From a virus, in the IMG/VR virus record IMGVR_UViG_3300021959_000245, positions 1-30,419 of that record: a stretch of DNA of 30,419 nucleotides. One strand, given 5' to 3'. How positions within the stretch are numbered: position 1 is the stretch's first letter; the number at the start of each line of letters is the position of its first letter. Shown in pieces: positions 21,420-28,847 of this stretch. A program made the translations under genes and the position numbers. Under the pieces are notes generated by a model that was not told the DNA's origin, searched no databases, and saw only the letters and a list, made by a program, of their open reading frames with translations.

Positions 21420-21535
21420 TGGATCCCCTTTTCTCCCCAATGAAGCCGAGAGAATATAGGCCCCGTCCGTTCGTGCGTGTGTGCGTGTGTGTAATAAATA
21501 GAGGATTAACGATTTGACCCCCCCCTTTCGTGCGT
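21335..21535. repeat. CGTTCGTGCG repeat cluster, right island (terS end and terS-terL spacer)
   Basis: Reverse-orientation copies lie in the terS tail: CGCACGGGAACG at 21335-21346 (matching CGTTCCCGTGCG at 17674) and CGCACGAACG at 21357-21366. Forward copies follow in the spacer: CGTTCGTGCGT at 21468-21478 and TTTCGTGCGT at 21526-21535. The words are those of the left island at 17604-18104. Position at the terS gene makes a packaging-recognition role possible. Confidence 0.68.
21472..21493. other. Alternating purine-pyrimidine tract (Z-DNA-prone)
   Basis: From 21472 to 21493 every base alternates pyrimidine and purine in a CG/TG/TA run of 22 bases, composed of CGTG and GTGTG steps, beginning within a CGTTCGTGCGT copy. 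Such tracts can adopt left-handed DNA under negative supercoiling. It lies in the noncoding terS-terL spacer. Confidence 0.6.
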
Positions 21536-21553
21536 GGGGGGGGCGTATATACG
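21518..21553. repeat. C8/G8 hairpin with repeat-unit loop, plus palindrome
   Basis: Eight Cs (21518-21525) and eight Gs (21536-21543) form a perfect stem; the ten-base loop is TTTCGTGCGT, the repeat word found elsewhere. Immediately after it, CGTATATACG (21544-21553) is a perfect ten-base palindrome. An A/T-run segment (about 21570-21588) and then the terL ATG follow. It could be a protein-binding packaging signal or a terminator; the T run is some 25 bases away, which is unusual for an intrinsic terminator. Confidence 0.7.
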
Positions 21554-21592
21554 TATAACTGTTGAACTAAAATTTTTTAATTTTTTTGAAAT

Positions 21593-23125
21593 ATGAAATA
21601 TCCAATTAACCAAGAAAGAGAATTAATGACCGCAGTTTGGTCACTTAACATCAAAGATGATCCATTAAACTTTGTTAAATTTGTCTTCCCCTGGGGTGAA
21701 AAGGATACCCCCCTCGAACATTTTACTGGTCCTCGTAAGTGGCAGGAAAAAATTTTGCGAGATATTGCAAACCATATTAGAAAAAACGAAGCCATTGATT
21801 TACCAGAGATGTTTAGATTGGCAGTTGGTTCAGGCCGGGGTATTGGAAAGTCTGCATTAGTCTCTTGGATTATTTTATGGATGCTTTCTACCAGGTTAGG
21901 AGCAACCATTATTGTTACAGCAAATACAGAACAACAGCTTAGAACTAGAACATGGGCGGAATTAGGTAAATGGCTAACTTTATCCATAAATTCTCACTGG
22001 TTTAACAAGACTGCTACCGCAATAAAACCAGCACAATGGTTCGAAAATGCCCTCGTTGAGGACCTAAAAATCGATACTGGTTACTATTACGCACAAGCAC
22101 AGCTATGGAGCGAAGAAAACCCGGATGCGTTCGCTGGTATTCACTCATCATACGGAGTTTGTTTAATTATGGACGAGGCTTCCGGTATACCAGCACCGAT
22201 ATATTCCGTATCCGAAGGATTCTTTTCCGAACCCACGAAAAATCGCTTTTGGTTTACCTTCTCTAACCCACGCAGGAACTCAGGACCTTTCTATGACTCC
22301 TTTCACTCTAAGCGCAAGTTCTGGAAAACCGAACAAATAGACTCCCGCACGGTCGAGGGCACGGACAAAGAACTATTCCAACGCATGATCGAACAATATG
22401 GCGAAGATTCTACTGTTGCCAGGGTCGAAGTTATGGGCGAATTTCCGTCCGCAGACGATGATACTGTCATACCTATGGAACTTGTCCGCACAGCCATGGG
22501 CAGAGATGTGTCTCTGACCGCATCTGAGCCTATTTTATGGGGATTAGATGTTGCGAGGTTTGGTGGTGATAATTCTGCTCTGTGCATACGCCAGGGAAAT
22601 ACTGTTTTTGAAATCATTACTTTTCCGTCCATGGATTTAATGCAATTGTGCGGAGCGGTAAAAAATAGATTTGACGATGCTACTGTGATGGAACAACCGC
22701 AAGAAATATTAATTGATGTGATTGGTTTAGGTTCCGGAGTGGTTGATCGTTTGCGTGAGCAAAACCTTCCCGTGCGTGGCGTAAATGTTGCCGAGTCACC
22801 GAGTACCAAAAAAAATTATTTGAACCTTCGTGCGGAACTTTGGTTTGCAGTTAAAGACTGGTTGGCCCAAAGAGATTGTCGTTTACCAGAGGATGATGAA
22901 TTAGCATCTGAACTTGCATCACCGCAATACAAATATACTTCTAGCGGAAAAATAAAAATTGAATCGAAAGATGAAATGCGAAAGCGTGGTATAAAATCTC
23001 CGGACAAAGCAGATGCACTTGCATTGACCATGGCAAGTTCTGCCGCAAGTTTTAGTGGAAGCGAGAGTTATTTCGGTTATAATTTCAAAAAACCTTTAAA
23101 ATCTCGAATCATACGAGTGGGATAG
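21593..23125 (+). CDS. terL: Terminase large subunit
   Basis: A 510-residue protein. ATPase motifs: RLAVGSGRGIGKSALVSW (Walker A about 79-87) and GVCLIMDEAS (Walker B, Asp194-Glu195). The C-terminal RNase H-like nuclease shows WGLDVARFGGD (Asp319), ILIDVIGLGSG (Asp375) and SPDKADALALT (Asp474). The enzyme pumps DNA into the prohead through the portal and cuts the concatemer. Length and motif spacing are normal. No clear Shine-Dalgarno precedes the ATG; an alternative is the internal Met at residue 12. The portal gene follows after six bases. Confidence 0.93.
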   Translation: MKYPINQERELMTAVWSLNIKDDPLNFVKFVFPWGEKDTPLEHFTGPRKWQEKILRDIANHIRKNEAIDLPEMFRLAVGSGRGIGKSALVSWIILWMLSTRLGATIIVTANTEQQLRTRTWAELGKWLTLSINSHWFNKTATAIKPAQWFENALVEDLKIDTGYYYAQAQLWSEENPDAFAGIHSSYGVCLIMDEASGIPAPIYSVSEGFFSEPTKNRFWFTFSNPRRNSGPFYDSFHSKRKFWKTEQIDSRTVEGTDKELFQRMIEQYGEDSTVARVEVMGEFPSADDDTVIPMELVRTAMGRDVSLTASEPILWGLDVARFGGDNSALCIRQGNTVFEIITFPSMDLMQLCGAVKNRFDDATVMEQPQEILIDVIGLGSGVVDRLREQNLPVRGVNVAESPSTKKNYLNLRAELWFAVKDWLAQRDCRLPEDDELASELASPQYKYTSSGKIKIESKDEMRKRGIKSPDKADALALTMASSAASFSGSESYFGYNFKKPLKSRIIRVG

Positions 23126-23131
23126 TTTTAC

Positions 23132-25321
23132 ATGGCAAAAGATTACGAAGACAAAATGGAAGATATGCTTGAGAAAGAAGAGATGGAATCTTCTGAAGTA
23201 GAAGTCGAAGTTAATGAAGAAGTTGATATGGAACACCTTGCTGGTGTTATCAAATCCGAGATGGATGATGCAAAAGATTTCATTCATCAAGTCGGTGCAG
23301 AACGAGCAGAATCAACTGAGTATTATCTTGGTGAACAACCACAAGCACAATCTAGTATGCAGTCTGAATTTGTTTCAACTGATGTTAGAGACACTGTACT
23401 TTTTATGTTGCCATCTATCATGCGTACATTCTTTGGTACTAAAAAGATTGTCGAATTTGTACCGCATGGCCCGGAAGATATCCCTGTTGCAGAGCAACAA
23501 ACCAATTATGTTAATTACATCATTCAAGAAAAAAATCCTGGCTTCCAAGTTTTATACGATGCGTTTAAAGATGCCTTGGTTAGAAAGAGTGGTTTTGTCA
23601 AAGTCTTTTGGGATGATTCTATTACCTCAACAACGAGCGAATACACAGACTTAGATCCTATTTCATATCAAGCCTTAGTTCTTGATCCTAATGTAGAGAT
23701 TGTCAAAGAATCTGTCACCATGGAAACCATTACACAAATGGATCCTTTGACTGGTGAAGAGGTCACACAAGAAATTCCTACTAAGTATGATCTCACTATT
23801 CGTAGAATTAAATCTAAAGATCAAGTGTGTATTGAATCAATACCACCGGAAGAAGTTTTAATTTCCAGGAACGCTAGAGATTTAGAATCTGCATCTTATG
23901 TTGCACATAGAATGATTAAATCTGTTTCTGATTTGGTTGCTATGGGTTATGACCAAGATGAGATTGAGCAATATGCAACACAAAGTTCAAGTGCGGTTGA
24001 CCCAGAAGCCTATGATGAAATCGAAGCAAGAAATCCATTTGACAACATGATATACCCGGATCGAAGTGATACCGGAGCAAAAGAAGTTTTATATGTAGAA
24101 CATTATTTATTTTATGACTTCGATGGTGATGGCATCGATGAAAGAATTAGAGTTTGTACTGCGGGTGAAGGCGTAAATGTGCTGAATGTAGAACAATGGG
24201 ATGATCTTCCTATTACTATGTTCTGCCCAGATCCTGAACCACATACTGCAATCGGTTCGTGTCCAGCAGATTATCTCAAGCCTATCCAGGCCGCAAAATC
24301 ACAGATTATGCGAGATACTCTTGATTCATTAGGACACTCTATCTTTCCTCGTATGGCTGTCGTTGAAGGTCAAGTCAATATTGATGATGTTCTCAATACT
24401 GATATCGGACAACCTATTCGAGTTCGTGCCCCTGGGATGGTTCAACCCTTTACAGTACCCTTCGCTGGTAAAGAGGCTTTTCCTGTTCTTGGATACTTAG
24501 ATGAGGCAAAAGAGAATAGGACTGGTGTGTCTAAAGCATCTGCCGGTTTAAATGCAGACGCCTTGCAATCAAGCACCAGTGCAGCAGTATCCGCTACCAT
24601 GTCAGGAGCACAAGGCCGAATTGAAATTATTTGTAGACATTTTGCAGAAGGTGGACTCAAGCAACTATTTAAAGTTGTTAATAACTTAATTATCAAGCAT
24701 CAAAACGCACAAGATGTCTTTAGACTTGAAGGTCAATTTATTCCTGTTGATCCTAGATACTGGGAATCAGATAAAGACATGGTGGTCAATGTAGCTATCT
24801 CTAAATCTTCCGATCAAGAGAAGTTCGGCATACTTGCACAAATGGCACAAAAACAAGAACAAATATTACAAACACTTGGAGTAAACAATCCATTGGTATC
24901 TTTACAGCAATACTCTAATACGCTCACACGCATGATTGAACTTGCTGGATTCAAAGATGCTAATAGCTTTATTAATACTCAAGTACCACCTATGCCACCC
25001 GCGCCCCCAGAGCAACAACAACCTGATGCAGCTACCATGCTCGCACAAGCAGAAGCTATGAAAGCTCAAAACCAAGCGCAGAAAGCTATCATTGATGCTG
25101 AGACTGATCGCATGAAAATTATCATGGATGATGACAGACAGCGTGATGAGACAGAAGCACAGATTAGACTAAAAGCAGCAGAATTAACCGCTAAATACGG
25201 AGCGCAAGTCAACATAGCAGAAATCAATGCTATCATGGAGCGTGACCGAGAAAACATTAGGCAAACTGCAAAGGATCAAGCTCAAGGACTATTTACTGGC
25301 AATGGCAATCAAGTTATATAA
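23132..25321 (+). CDS. Portal protein (SU10/P22-like)
   Basis: A 729-residue protein. After a Glu-rich N-terminus, DDAKDFIHQVGAERAESTEY and FVSTDVRDTVLFMLPSIMRT followed by FFGTKKIVEFVP are hallmark portal segments; KDALVRKSGFVKVFWDD, PPEEVLISRNARDLESASYV and SYVAHRMIKSVSDLV follow. The C-terminal barrel is Gln/Ala-rich, ending in a coiled coil (about 650-725, AQAEAMKAQNQAQKAIIDAE). It would form the dodecameric vertex ring for DNA packaging and tail attachment. Length is typical of SU10/P22-type portals, agreeing with the SU10-like adaptor at the left edge. Its end overlaps the next small gene by 20 bases. Confidence 0.9.
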   Translation: MAKDYEDKMEDMLEKEEMESSEVEVEVNEEVDMEHLAGVIKSEMDDAKDFIHQVGAERAESTEYYLGEQPQAQSSMQSEFVSTDVRDTVLFMLPSIMRTFFGTKKIVEFVPHGPEDIPVAEQQTNYVNYIIQEKNPGFQVLYDAFKDALVRKSGFVKVFWDDSITSTTSEYTDLDPISYQALVLDPNVEIVKESVTMETITQMDPLTGEEVTQEIPTKYDLTIRRIKSKDQVCIESIPPEEVLISRNARDLESASYVAHRMIKSVSDLVAMGYDQDEIEQYATQSSSAVDPEAYDEIEARNPFDNMIYPDRSDTGAKEVLYVEHYLFYDFDGDGIDERIRVCTAGEGVNVLNVEQWDDLPITMFCPDPEPHTAIGSCPADYLKPIQAAKSQIMRDTLDSLGHSIFPRMAVVEGQVNIDDVLNTDIGQPIRVRAPGMVQPFTVPFAGKEAFPVLGYLDEAKENRTGVSKASAGLNADALQSSTSAAVSATMSGAQGRIEIICRHFAEGGLKQLFKVVNNLIIKHQNAQDVFRLEGQFIPVDPRYWESDKDMVVNVAISKSSDQEKFGILAQMAQKQEQILQTLGVNNPLVSLQQYSNTLTRMIELAGFKDANSFINTQVPPMPPAPPEQQQPDAATMLAQAEAMKAQNQAQKAIIDAETDRMKIIMDDDRQRDETEAQIRLKAAELTAKYGAQVNIAEINAIMERDRENIRQTAKDQAQGLFTGNGNQVI

Positions 25322-25475
25322 CCTAGAAGTTTTAGTTGACGACCTAGTTTATGTCGGTAGTGATATTAGAGCCAAAAGCCAAGAGGATGCAGTCAGAATA
25401 CTTGGTATTATTTCTGGTGGTGAAGTAACCGAGGATTCAGAAGTATTAAGCTGTGAGGAGAAAACTTTACACTAA
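25302..25475 (+). CDS. 57-residue protein after the portal
   Basis: ATG 25302 lies in the last codons of the portal gene. The product, MAIKLYNLEVLVDDLVYVGS then DIRAKSQEDAVRILGIISGG and acidic EVTEDSEVLSCEE, looks like a small beta-alpha fold. The open frame extends further upstream but only as a shadow of the portal gene. It ends overlapping the ATG of the next tiny gene. The function is unknown. Confidence 0.58.
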   Translation: MAIKLYNLEVLVDDLVYVGSDIRAKSQEDAVRILGIISGGEVTEDSEVLSCEEKTLH

Positions 25476-25597
25476 TGAAATGCTTAAAAATAACATGGGA
25501 ATGGATTAAAAAGATTGCCCTAAAGATTGTAGGCTGGATTAAATATGCCTATAACAAGGTTACAGATTGGTTAAATAACTTACTAGAACCTAAATAA
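25475..25597 (+). CDS. 40-residue Trp-rich amphipathic protein
   Basis: ATG 25475 shares its A with the preceding TAA. The product, MKCLKITWEWIKKIALKIVG then WIKYAYNKVTDWLNNLLEPK, is one basic amphipathic helix with four tryptophans regularly placed with lysines. It would be expected to lie on a membrane surface. This could be a membrane-active or virion-associated peptide; no family is recognised. AGGAG is present but 14 bases before the ATG, so coupling is likely. Confidence 0.5.
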   Translation: MKCLKITWEWIKKIALKIVGWIKYAYNKVTDWLNNLLEPK

Positions 25598-25634
25598 ATT
25601 ATTCAAAAAAAAGCAGGCTGAGGAAAAAGAAATA

Positions 25635-26540
25635 ATGGCAACAAAAATTAGTAAAAAATTTTTAGATGCTATGGGTGTATTCCCAGCCGATATGGTTAGG
25701 TATTTACCATTATCCACGCAAGAGGTTTTTCGCGAAAATTTTGAACAAATCAATGGCGGTTATTTATTGCCTCAAAAAGAGGTAGTTGGTTTATTGGCTG
25801 AAGCAAAAGCATCAAAAATGAGCCAAGAAGCATTAAGAAACGATCCACATGGCAGAGGATTTCATGGTGGCGATCCAGAATTAGGATCACCATTAACGCC
25901 ACTAGAACCAGAAATAAAAGGTAGAGAATTTAGAGGGCCAAGCGATCTTTATGGTTCAAAACCCAAAGTTTTTAGAAGCGTATTACCATACACAGAAGAA
26001 GAGGCATCGCCTTTATTTTACGGAAAATATGGCTCTAAAGGCATAGGATTTACAGATTCAAAAGATCAATACAAGCCAATAACACCAAAAGATGATAGGT
26101 TTTTTGGTGCATACGATGCTAACTATGATGAATTATTGTTGATGGGGCAAAAAGGACAAATGGAATCAAAATACCCTGGTGTTTTTAAAAATCGTGCTGC
26201 TGAAACTGAAGCACATGAATATATACATAGGTATGGTACTAATGTACCAAACTTGATGAACTTATTAAAAGGCTTAGTTGCTAATGTTACTGCACCAAAG
26301 AAATTAAGAAAATTAGCAACTGAATTATCTTTTGGATATAAAGGCCCTAAATATCAACATAAATATATAGATGAGGCTTTTAGAGGTTTAGATCCCGCAA
26401 CTCAGGTTGAAGTATTTTTAGGTAATTTTTTAAAAACAAAAGAAGCCAAGGACATTATGGCAGGTATGGATAGTTTTGCTAAAAATCAATATATTCAACA
26501 AAAAAGAAATGAAATGTATCAACAATTAGGACTTAATTAA
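25635..26540 (+). CDS. Putative zinc metallopeptidase-like protein (HEYIH motif)
   Basis: A 301-residue protein. AAETEAHEYIHRYGTNVPN places an HExxH motif at residues 194-198; Glu195 would be the catalytic base and His194/His198 zinc ligands. Candidate third ligands are in the following helices (YIDEAFRGL, Glu246; TQVEVFLGN, Glu259). The N-terminal half is Gly/Pro-rich, with KISKKFLDAMGVFPADM first. Short HExxH strings can arise by chance, but the surrounding helix (TEAHEYIHRYG) is typical of true zincins. Position after the portal, where a head protease may be found, allows a maturation or virion role. Family not recognised. Confidence 0.55.
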   Translation: MATKISKKFLDAMGVFPADMVRYLPLSTQEVFRENFEQINGGYLLPQKEVVGLLAEAKASKMSQEALRNDPHGRGFHGGDPELGSPLTPLEPEIKGREFRGPSDLYGSKPKVFRSVLPYTEEEASPLFYGKYGSKGIGFTDSKDQYKPITPKDDRFFGAYDANYDELLLMGQKGQMESKYPGVFKNRAAETEAHEYIHRYGTNVPNLMNLLKGLVANVTAPKKLRKLATELSFGYKGPKYQHKYIDEAFRGLDPATQVEVFLGNFLKTKEAKDIMAGMDSFAKNQYIQQKRNEMYQQLGLN

Positions 26541-26812
26541 TGGCGATTACATACAGAGGCGAAAAGTTTGCAGGTTTTAACAAACCTAAAAGAACACCTA
26601 ATCACAAAACAAAATCACACGCAGTTTTAGCCAAAGTTGGCGAAACTATTAAACTTATTCGCTTTGGTCAACAAGGCGTGAGCGGTGCTGGTAAAAATCC
26701 TCAATCTGTAAAAGACAAAGCTCGAAGAAAATCATTCAAAGCTAGACACGCTAAGAACATAGCCAAAGGAAAGTTGTCAGCAGCTTATTGGGCTGATAAA
26801 GTAAAGTGGTAA
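26540..26812 (+). CDS. Conserved basic phage protein (DUF6321-like)
   Basis: A 90-residue, very basic protein: ITYRGEKFAGFNKPKRTPNH then HAVLAKVGETIKLIRFGQQG and a Lys/Arg-rich second half, KDKARRKSFKARHAKNIAKG, ending KLSAAYWADKVKW. This pattern is widespread and highly conserved in marine phages. It is probably a DNA-binding or virion protein, though its function is not established. Its ATG overlaps the stop of the HEYIH protein (TAATG), and two more basic mini-genes follow. Confidence 0.75.
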   Translation: MAITYRGEKFAGFNKPKRTPNHKTKSHAVLAKVGETIKLIRFGQQGVSGAGKNPQSVKDKARRKSFKARHAKNIAKGKLSAAYWADKVKW

Positions 26813-26822
26813 GGAGATAATT

Positions 26823-26972
26823 ATGCCAAAAGGACTATACGCAAATATTCATGCTAAACGCAAAAGGATAAAAGCTGGATCAAAGGAAACAATGAGAAAG
26901 CCAGGTACTAAAGGTGCGCCAACTGCTAAAGCATTTAAACAAGCAGCTAAGACTGCAAAGAAAAGGAAGTAA
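26823..26972 (+). CDS. 49-residue basic conserved phage protein
   Basis: AAGGAG stands eight bases before ATG 26823. The product MPKGLYANIHAKRKRIKAGS then KETMRKPGTKGAPTAKAFKQ and AAKTAKKRK is typical of a tiny Lys/Arg-rich protein encoded beside DUF6321-like genes in many phages of aquatic bacteria. More than a third of residues are Lys or Arg, so DNA or RNA binding is likely; a DNA-condensing virion role is inferred only. Confidence 0.72.
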   Translation: MPKGLYANIHAKRKRIKAGSKETMRKPGTKGAPTAKAFKQAAKTAKKRK

Positions 26973-26974
26973 CC

Positions 26975-27088
26975 ATGCCAAAAGTAGGGAAAAAACATTA
27001 CTCATATACACCTAAAGGAATGGCACAAGCTAAAGCTGCTGCCAAGAAAAAAGGTGTAAAAGTTTCGTACAAAAAAAAGAAAAAATAA
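26975..27088 (+). CDS. 37-residue Lys-rich phage protein
   Basis: MPKVGKKHYSYTPKGMAQAK then AAAKKKGVKVSYKKKKK. It starts two bases after the previous gene, which itself ends in AAAGGAAGTAA, providing a ribosome site. MPxVGKKxYxYTxKG(M/I) is a recurrent start of tiny phage proteins. Nearly half the residues are Lys. It forms a set of three basic mini-proteins with the two preceding genes. A 13-codon frame follows from 27088 but is not called. Confidence 0.7.
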   Translation: MPKVGKKHYSYTPKGMAQAKAAAKKKGVKVSYKKKKK

Positions 27089-27131
27089 TGGATAACCCCG
27101 CCAGTAACAAAGATTGGACTCAGGTTTAAAT

Positions 27132-27731
27132 ATGATTAAGTTTCCAAATAAAAAATACAATATAATTTATGCTGACCCTCCTTGGCAGTTTAAATATCAG
27201 TCAAAAAAAAGAACAGAGGGGACATCGGTAGATGAAAATATAAGAGACCCACAAAAAGAATATAGCTGCATGAACATACAAGACATCTATGATTTACCAG
27301 TACAAGATATTGCAGATGATAATTGTGTTCTTATGTTATGGGTCACATATCCTTTACTAAAAGAGGGACTAAAAACTATAGAAGAGTGGGGCTTTACATA
27401 TAAGACTTGTGGTTTTAGTTGGGTTAAAAAGAATAAAAACGTAGATAGTTTCTTTTGGGGTTTAGGTTACTGGACAAGAGCAAACAATGAAATATGTTTA
27501 CTAGCTACAAAGGGTAAGCCAAAACGTGTATCAAAGTCAGTGCATCAAATAATATATGAGCCAATAAGTAAACACTCAAAAAAGCCTTACATAGTCCGAG
27601 ACAAGATTGTTGAACTTTGTGGAGACCTTCCACGCATAGAACTCTTTGCTAGAACTGGAGACGATATGTTTACTAAAGATAATTTTGTTGGTTGGGATGT
27701 TTGGGGTAATGAAGTATCAGACCTTAATTAA
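27132..27731 (+). CDS. MT-A70 family adenine-N6 methyltransferase
   Basis: A 199-residue protein; ATG 27132 was chosen over a TTG at 27114. KKYNIIYADPPWQFKYQ carries the catalytic DPPW at 15-18; DNCVLMLWVTYPLLKEGLKT, YKTCGFSWVKKNK, FWGLGYWTRANNEICLLATK and HSKKPYIVRDKIVELCG with RIELFAR are the further MT-A70 blocks, ending GWDVWGNEV. It would transfer a methyl group from SAM to adenine in DNA; phage copies often protect against host restriction or alter regulation. The target site cannot be read from the sequence. No restriction partner is visible. No strong SD is seen. Confidence 0.9.
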   Translation: MIKFPNKKYNIIYADPPWQFKYQSKKRTEGTSVDENIRDPQKEYSCMNIQDIYDLPVQDIADDNCVLMLWVTYPLLKEGLKTIEEWGFTYKTCGFSWVKKNKNVDSFFWGLGYWTRANNEICLLATKGKPKRVSKSVHQIIYEPISKHSKKPYIVRDKIVELCGDLPRIELFARTGDDMFTKDNFVGWDVWGNEVSDLN

Positions 27732-27759
27732 CAAAACTAATAAAAAAAAGGAAAAATAA

Positions 27760-28101
27760 GTGCGACCATCCTCGGCAAAAGCCAAGGGTCGAAAACTACA
27801 GCAATGGGTTGTTGATAAACTTGTTGCTTTACTTGGTTTTGATCCTGAAGATTTAGAATCAAGACCTATGGGATCTTCTGGTGAAGATGTCATTATGGGC
27901 GTTCAATCACGCAAACAATTCCCCTACTCAATCGAGTGCAAAAACCAACAAGCAGTTAATGTTTGGAAAGCCTACGAGCAATCTTGTACTAACTGTAAAG
28001 ATTACGAACCTTTGGTTATAATAAAGCGAAACAATACTAAACCATTGGCATTAGTCGATGCAGAGTATTTTATTAAACTGCATAAAAAAGAAAATGATTG
28101 A
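27760..28101 (+). CDS. PD-(D/E)XK (Holliday-junction resolvase-like) nuclease
   Basis: GTG 27760 has AAAGGAAAAA upstream. The 113-residue product has a basic N-terminal helix (KAKGRKLQQWVVDKLVALLG), SRPMGSSGEDVIMG (Asp43), PYSIECKNQQAVNVWKAYEQ (Glu59, Lys61) and a final LVIIKRNNTKPLALVDAEYF. This is the small PD-(D/E)XK arrangement of archaeal-type resolvases and related phage endonucleases. It may resolve branched replication intermediates before packaging. Its neighbours are an MTase and the lysis genes; its stop overlaps the holin start. Confidence 0.75.
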   Translation: MRPSSAKAKGRKLQQWVVDKLVALLGFDPEDLESRPMGSSGEDVIMGVQSRKQFPYSIECKNQQAVNVWKAYEQSCTNCKDYEPLVIIKRNNTKPLALVDAEYFIKLHKKEND

Positions 28102-28465
28102 AAAACTTATAAAACCTGTGGGGGATATCTTAGACAAATTTGTTGCTGATAAAGACTTAAAACTTAAATTATCTCACGAATTAGAAAAAGAAATTGTTTC
28201 TTTAAACAGAGCGCAAATAGAACTTAATAAAGTAGAAGCTGCACATGAAAATGTTTTTGTTTCTGGGTGGCGACCTTTTATTGGTTGGGCTTGTGGAATA
28301 GCACTCGTCTATCACTTTCTTATTGAGCCTATCATTCAATATATTCTAATTATTAATGGCTCTAATTTTGCAACTCCAGAATTTGATTTTAGCCAGCTTT
28401 CAACAATTGTCATGGCAATGCTTGGTATGAGTGGTTTAAGAACTTACGAAAAAACAAAAAAATAA
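28094..28465 (+). CDS. Holin (3-TM type)
   Basis: ATG 28094 gives 123 residues; the longer frame upstream overlaps the nuclease and is a shadow. The N-terminal 50 residues are helical and charged. HENVFVSGWRPFIGWACGIA starts the membrane part (about 57-88), with YHFLIEPIIQYILII, and a last hydrophobic segment at about 102-116 (LSTIVMAMLGMSGLRTYEK). WRPFIGW and the closing MLGMSGLRTYEK are typical of the three-TM phage/GTA holin family (PF11351). It sits directly before the endolysin, as expected. Confidence 0.85.
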   Translation: MIEKLIKPVGDILDKFVADKDLKLKLSHELEKEIVSLNRAQIELNKVEAAHENVFVSGWRPFIGWACGIALVYHFLIEPIIQYILIINGSNFATPEFDFSQLSTIVMAMLGMSGLRTYEKTKK

Positions 28466-28466
28466 A

Positions 28467-28841
28467 ATGAGCAATTGGAAAAATTTTAAGCTAGATGAGT
28501 TTAAATGTAAGCATTGTGGTGAAAATGAGATTGAATATGAGCTTATAGATAAGCTACAATTACTTAGAGAGGATTTAGGTTTTCCATTTATTATTTCTTC
28601 TGGTTATCGATGTGAACATCATCCAATAGAAAAAAAGAAAAGTAAGCCAGGTACTCACAATTTAGGAATTGCAGTCGATATAGCCTGTAGTCACAAAGAA
28701 GCATTACAAATAGTATCCGCAGCAGAAGGTTACGGATTCACAGGAATTGGAGTCAATCAAAAAGGCAATGGAAGATTTATACACCTCGATATCGCAAAAG
28801 CTACGCATGATCGTCCAAGGCCTCATATCTGGAGCTATTGA
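28467..28841 (+). CDS. Endolysin, peptidase M15 (D-Ala-D-Ala carboxypeptidase type)
   Basis: A 124-residue protein. FKLDEFKCKHCGENEI is the N-terminal CxxC lead of the M15A family; IISSGYRCEHHP, THNLGIAVDIA (His64, Asp71) and GRFIHLDIA (His106, Asp108) carry the zinc ligands and active-site residues, and RPRPHIWSY is the usual end. It would cut peptide bonds of the peptidoglycan stem peptide at lysis. No signal peptide, so release through the upstream holin is expected. It starts one base after the holin stop. Confidence 0.93.
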   Translation: MSNWKNFKLDEFKCKHCGENEIEYELIDKLQLLREDLGFPFIISSGYRCEHHPIEKKKSKPGTHNLGIAVDIACSHKEALQIVSAAEGYGFTGIGVNQKGNGRFIHLDIAKATHDRPRPHIWSY

Positions 28842-28847
28842 TTTCTA

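Noticed and set aside
23214-23654. 146-codon frame inside the portal gene
   Set aside because: Out-of-frame shadow of the portal with low-quality Leu/Ser/Asn-rich sequence and no SD.
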